Origin: Sphingomonas liriopis
GTDB taxonomy: Bacteria; Pseudomonadota; Alphaproteobacteria; Sphingomonadales; Sphingomonadaceae
Direction of reading: 5' to 3'
DNA: 64,000 nt
Assembly (NCBI RefSeq): GCF_024211255.1
Contig: NZ_JAMLDY010000011.1
Location: 1-64,000, forward strand
The translations under genes and the position numbers were made by a program. Shown here in pieces: positions 61,278 through 64,000 of the stretch; position 1 is the stretch's first letter; each line of letters begins with the position of its first letter. The notes below the pieces were generated by a model. That model did not search any database. It was not told the origin of the DNA and was given only the letters and a program-made list of their open reading frames with translations.

Positions 61278-61852
61278 GCCGGTGCCGCGCCCGCGCTGGA
61301 ACCGTCGCGGATCGCCTTCAGGATCGCGTTGACCGTGGTTTCGTGCGGCGTCTTGTTGCTGGTGATGTGGATATGCGCCTCGGCATAGATGGGATTGCGG
61401 ATCGCGGCGAGCTCGGCGAGCACCTGTCGCGGGTTCTTGCCGCGCAGCAGCGGGCGGGTGTCGCGGCGGCCGACGCGCTCGGCGAGCACGTCGGGATGCG
61501 CGTGGAGCCAGATCGCGGTCGACTGGCCGAGGATCAGCGCGCGCGTGTCGGCGTTGATGAACGCGCCGCCGCCGGTCGCGATCACCTTGGGCGTGCCGTC
61601 GATCAGCCGGGCGATGACGCGGCGTTCGCCGTCGCGGAAATAGGGTTCGCCGAAACGTTCGAAGATCTCGGCGACGGTCATCCCCGCCGCTTCCTCGATC
61701 GCATGGTCGGCATCGACGAAGGGCAGGCGCAGGCGGGCGGCGAGGCGCCGGCCGACGGTCGATTTGCCGACCCCCATCAGCCCGACGAGCACGATCGCCC
61801 GCGACGTGGCGGTGCGGTCGGGTCCGGCGGAGGGGGAAGCGCTTTGCAACAT
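61274..61852 (-). CDS. aroK: Shikimate kinase
   Basis: A 192-residue P-loop kinase phosphorylating shikimate. Walker A GLMGVGKST is at 24-32; FVDADHAIEEAAG binds the substrate; GGGAFI and the lid RPLLRGKNPRQVL are conserved. ATG 61852 was chosen; it is 75 bp from the divergent small gene. aroK-aroB opposite xerD is the usual alphaproteobacterial order. Confidence 0.96.
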   Translation of the reverse strand: MLQSASPSAGPDRTATSRAIVLVGLMGVGKSTVGRRLAARLRLPFVDADHAIEEAAGMTVAEIFERFGEPYFRDGERRVIARLIDGTPKVIATGGGAFINADTRALILGQSTAIWLHAHPDVLAERVGRRDTRPLLRGKNPRQVLAELAAIRNPIYAEAHIHITSNKTPHETTVNAILKAIRDGSSAGAAPA

Positions 61853-61926
61853 GGCCGGGTGCGCTATACAGCGGGTCAGGACGGGGCAAAAGCTCCGGTT
61901 CGCGTTTCCGTGTCGCAAGGTCTTCT

Positions 61927-62061
61927 ATGTCGCGCTTCGTCCTTTCCGTCATCGTCGTCCTCGTGGTGGTGGTCGGCGGCCTGTTCCTACTCGCCGGCCG
62001 CGCGTCCGAGCGGCCGCAGACCCATGTCGAAAAGGCCGTGACGCTTGCCAACCTCAGCTAG
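61927..62061 (+). CDS. Small single-pass membrane protein of unknown function
   Basis: A 44-residue protein with one membrane helix (about 4-25, FVLSVIVVLVVVVGGLFLLA) and a charged tail RASERPQTHVEKAVTLANLS. It overlaps the next gene by 17 bases in another frame and lies directly upstream, so translation of the two is likely coupled. No family is recognised; reality rests on the clear helix and context. Confidence 0.65.
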   Translation: MSRFVLSVIVVLVVVVGGLFLLAGRASERPQTHVEKAVTLANLS

Positions 62062-63880
62062 AGCGCGGCTGCTCTCGCTGGCGCGGGGCGGCGCGGTCCT
62101 GACGATCGCGGTCGCCGCGCTGAACGCTTATGGCGCGGCGAACGGACAGGAGCGTCCCGAATCGATCCTGCCGCCGGGCTTCGGCGAACCGGCGGCGCAG
62201 CCCACCGCGCGGGCCACGACGAGCGCGCCGCGACCCGCCGCGACCGGGGCAGCGCCGGCGCCGGCGGCGACCGGCTTCGTCCAGCCGTTGCCGACGGACA
62301 CGCCGACGCCGACCGCCAGTGCGACGCCCACGGCCACGCCGACGGTCGATCCCGACGTGCTGGCGCAATATGAGATGCCTGAATTCGCGCGCCGCTCGCT
62401 CGACCGGATCGGACCGGCAGGCCCGCGCGAGGGCGCGCTGGGACCCGAGGCGTTCCGCGGTGCGGACGGCGGCTTCGTCGAGGGGCTGATGCGGCGGGTC
62501 GCCGCGCCGCTGCCGTCGCGCTGGCTGTCGATCCTGTTGCGGCGGACGCTGGTCGCGCAGCTCGATACGCCCGAAAAGCTCAACGGCGCCGATTTCGCCG
62601 CCGAGCGCGCGTGGCTGCTGCTGCGGATGGGCGAGGCGGTGGCGGCGCGCGCGGTCGTGCAGAGCGTCGACAACGCGGATTACACGCCGAAACTGTATCA
62701 GGTCGCGATGAACGCGGCGCTGGCGACGGGTGATCCGGCGGAATTGTGCGGGATCGCCGACGCCGGGCTTGCCGCGACGCGCGAGCGCGGCTGGACGCTG
62801 GCGCAGGCGATGTGCGCCGGCCTCGCTGCCGAGCCGGCGCGCGCTAAGGCGCTGCTGACCGCGGCGCGGCGGCGCAATGTCGCGAGCGGGATCGACCTGC
62901 AACTGGCGCAGAAGGTCGTCGGCGCGGCGCCGGGCGGCGGGCAGGCGGTGACGATCGAATGGGCGGGCGTCGGCGACCTGACCGCGTGGCGCTTCGGCCT
63001 TGCCGCGGCGACCGGCGTGACGATCCCCGACGAGCTGTTCGATGCGACCGGGCGGCAGGCGCGCTACTGGTATGCGCTGGCACCGGGTATCCCGCTCGCC
63101 GACCGGATCGGTGCGGCGGATGCGGCGGCGGGGCAGGGCGTGCTGTCGGCCGCGGCGCTGGTCGACCTCTACAGCGCGGTCGATGCCGCCAACGACATGC
63201 CCGCCGCGGCGAGCGGCACCGCCAACGACCTGCGCACCGCTTATGTCGGCAACGACGTGGATGCGCGGCTGGCCGCGATGCGGCAGTTGTGGGGTGTCGC
63301 CGACAAAGCGGGCGGCGAGCCGCCCTATGCGCGGCTGGTGCTGACCGCGCGCGCCGCGGCGCGGCTGCCGGTGCGGACGGGGATCGAGGAGGCGCCCCTG
63401 CTGGTCGCGTCGATGCTGACCGCGGGGATCGATCGCGGCGCGGCGCGCTGGCGCGGGGCGGTGGACGAGGGCAGCGACGCCTGGGCGATGATCGCGCTCG
63501 CCGATCCCGACGCGGGCGGGCGGCTGAGCTATCGCCAATTGTCCTCCTATGCGGGCCGCGGCGATGCGGCGCTGAAGCAGAGACTGTTCTTCGCCGGGCT
63601 GGCGGGGCTCGGGCGGCTGGCGCCCGACGATATCGAGCGGGCCGCCGAGGCGCTGGACGTGCGGATCGGTGCGCAGAACGCCTGGACGCGCGCGATCGAT
63701 CGCGCCGCGGCGGAGGGGCAGCAAGGCAATGTCGTGCTGCTCGCCGCGATCGGCATGCAGACGCCGGCGTGGCGTGGCGTGCCGCCGGCGATGCTGTATC
63801 GCATCGTCGGGGCGCTGCGCGCGGTCGGGCTGGAAGGCGAGGCGCGGATGATCGCGGCGGAGGCGCTGGCGCGGGTTTGA
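62045..63880 (+). CDS. Exported protein of unknown function (611 aa)
   Basis: A 611-residue protein. A hydrophobic signal (about 15-33) is followed by a Thr/Pro/Ala-rich stretch (to about 105, PTDTPTPTASATPTATPTVD) and then a long helical, Ala-rich domain with repeats of paired helices, likely TPR-like. It starts with TTG at 62045, with AAAGG about eight bases upstream, and overlaps the small membrane gene. Its stop overlaps xerD. No enzyme motif is visible. Confidence 0.75.
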   Translation: MPTSARARLLSLARGGAVLTIAVAALNAYGAANGQERPESILPPGFGEPAAQPTARATTSAPRPAATGAAPAPAATGFVQPLPTDTPTPTASATPTATPTVDPDVLAQYEMPEFARRSLDRIGPAGPREGALGPEAFRGADGGFVEGLMRRVAAPLPSRWLSILLRRTLVAQLDTPEKLNGADFAAERAWLLLRMGEAVAARAVVQSVDNADYTPKLYQVAMNAALATGDPAELCGIADAGLAATRERGWTLAQAMCAGLAAEPARAKALLTAARRRNVASGIDLQLAQKVVGAAPGGGQAVTIEWAGVGDLTAWRFGLAAATGVTIPDELFDATGRQARYWYALAPGIPLADRIGAADAAAGQGVLSAAALVDLYSAVDAANDMPAAASGTANDLRTAYVGNDVDARLAAMRQLWGVADKAGGEPPYARLVLTARAAARLPVRTGIEEAPLLVASMLTAGIDRGAARWRGAVDEGSDAWAMIALADPDAGGRLSYRQLSSYAGRGDAALKQRLFFAGLAGLGRLAPDDIERAAEALDVRIGAQNAWTRAIDRAAAEGQQGNVVLLAAIGMQTPAWRGVPPAMLYRIVGALRAVGLEGEARMIAAEALARV

Positions 63881-64000
63881 GCGATTCGGCGCTGATCGAG
63901 CGGTTCCTCGAGATGCTCGGTGCGGAGGCCGGTGCGGCGGCGAACACGATCGCCGCCTATCGCAGCGACCTGATGCTGGCGTCCGCGGCGGTGCCGGACG
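63877..64000 (+). CDS. xerD: Tyrosine recombinase XerD, N-terminal fragment cut by window end
   Basis: The first 41 codons only. LIERFLEMLGAEAGAAANTIAAYRSDL is the conserved start of the SAM-like core-binding domain of XerC/XerD recombinases, which resolve chromosome dimers at dif. Start TTG overlaps the preceding stop by three bases. XerD is preferred over XerC because of the neighbouring aroK-aroB genes. Confidence 0.8.
   Translation, partial: MSDSALIERFLEMLGAEAGAAANTIAAYRSDLMLASAAVPD

Noticed and set aside
1..64000. Prophage, integrative element or defence system
   Set aside because: No integrase other than the core XerD start, no phage, toxin-antitoxin, restriction or transposase genes; only small anomalies such as 59262-60000.

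Overview
The window is a GC-rich (roughly two-thirds G+C), densely coded bacterial chromosome segment. Gene content and order point to an alphaproteobacterium of the order Sphingomonadales, most likely Sphingomonas or a close relative. The clues are two TonB-dependent receptors with Ala/Pro-rich N-termini, a sucrose-type MFS carrier beside one of them, the order trpF-trpB-trpA-accD-folC, the run coaBC/ubiB/ubiE/mutM/rpsT/dnaA, and xerD-aroK-aroB at the right edge. This assignment rests on family knowledge; there is no rRNA in the window.

Left part (1-12.5 kb): a minus-strand siderophore cassette (TonB receptor, DUF3649, PepSY membrane protein, DUF3325) with all junctions overlapping and a Fur-like palindrome upstream. 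It is followed on the plus strand by an MFS sugar carrier and a second TonB receptor, then on the minus strand by a DUF3772/MscS channel and an FAD/NAD(P)-binding oxidoreductase.

Middle part (12.5-32 kb): rpsU, an FKBP isomerase, a small secreted or membrane protein with its own terminator, a PPP-type phosphatase, wecC/wecB (UDP-ManNAcA synthesis) divergent from galU, then a long minus-strand run (ubiE, ubiB, a membrane protein, coaBC, a VOC protein, dut, a small secreted protein, a ThiF-type enzyme) divergent from mutM-rpsT-dnaA. The dnaA upstream region carries four GANTC sites. trpS-murJ-secB follow on the minus strand.

Right part (32-64 kb): a Tim44-like protein, mltA and an Smr-domain protein; dapE and a GST; an unknown gene under a second Fur-like palindrome; the folC-accD-trpABF group with pyrF and lapA; a patatin-like protein and an endonuclease/exonuclease/phosphatase-fold protein; a three-gene set of exported proteins including an M48 protease; tRNA-Thr(TGT); rarA; a PadR regulator with an evident operator plus DUF2218; a GT4 glycosyltransferase; a GST; radA with a possible SOS box; cvpA, an IscU-like protein lacking one cysteine ligand, a Kef-type antiporter and DUF423; an AT-richer hypothetical gene; and DUF2256-aroB-aroK divergent from two unknown exported or membrane proteins and the start of xerD.

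About ten intergenic inverted-repeat elements of several families sit between transcription units. I see no phage, transposase, CRISPR array, plasmid functions or defence island. Most of the window is core genome. The most interesting points are regulatory motifs, repeat structure and a few unusual or unrecognised proteins rather than a new multi-gene system.
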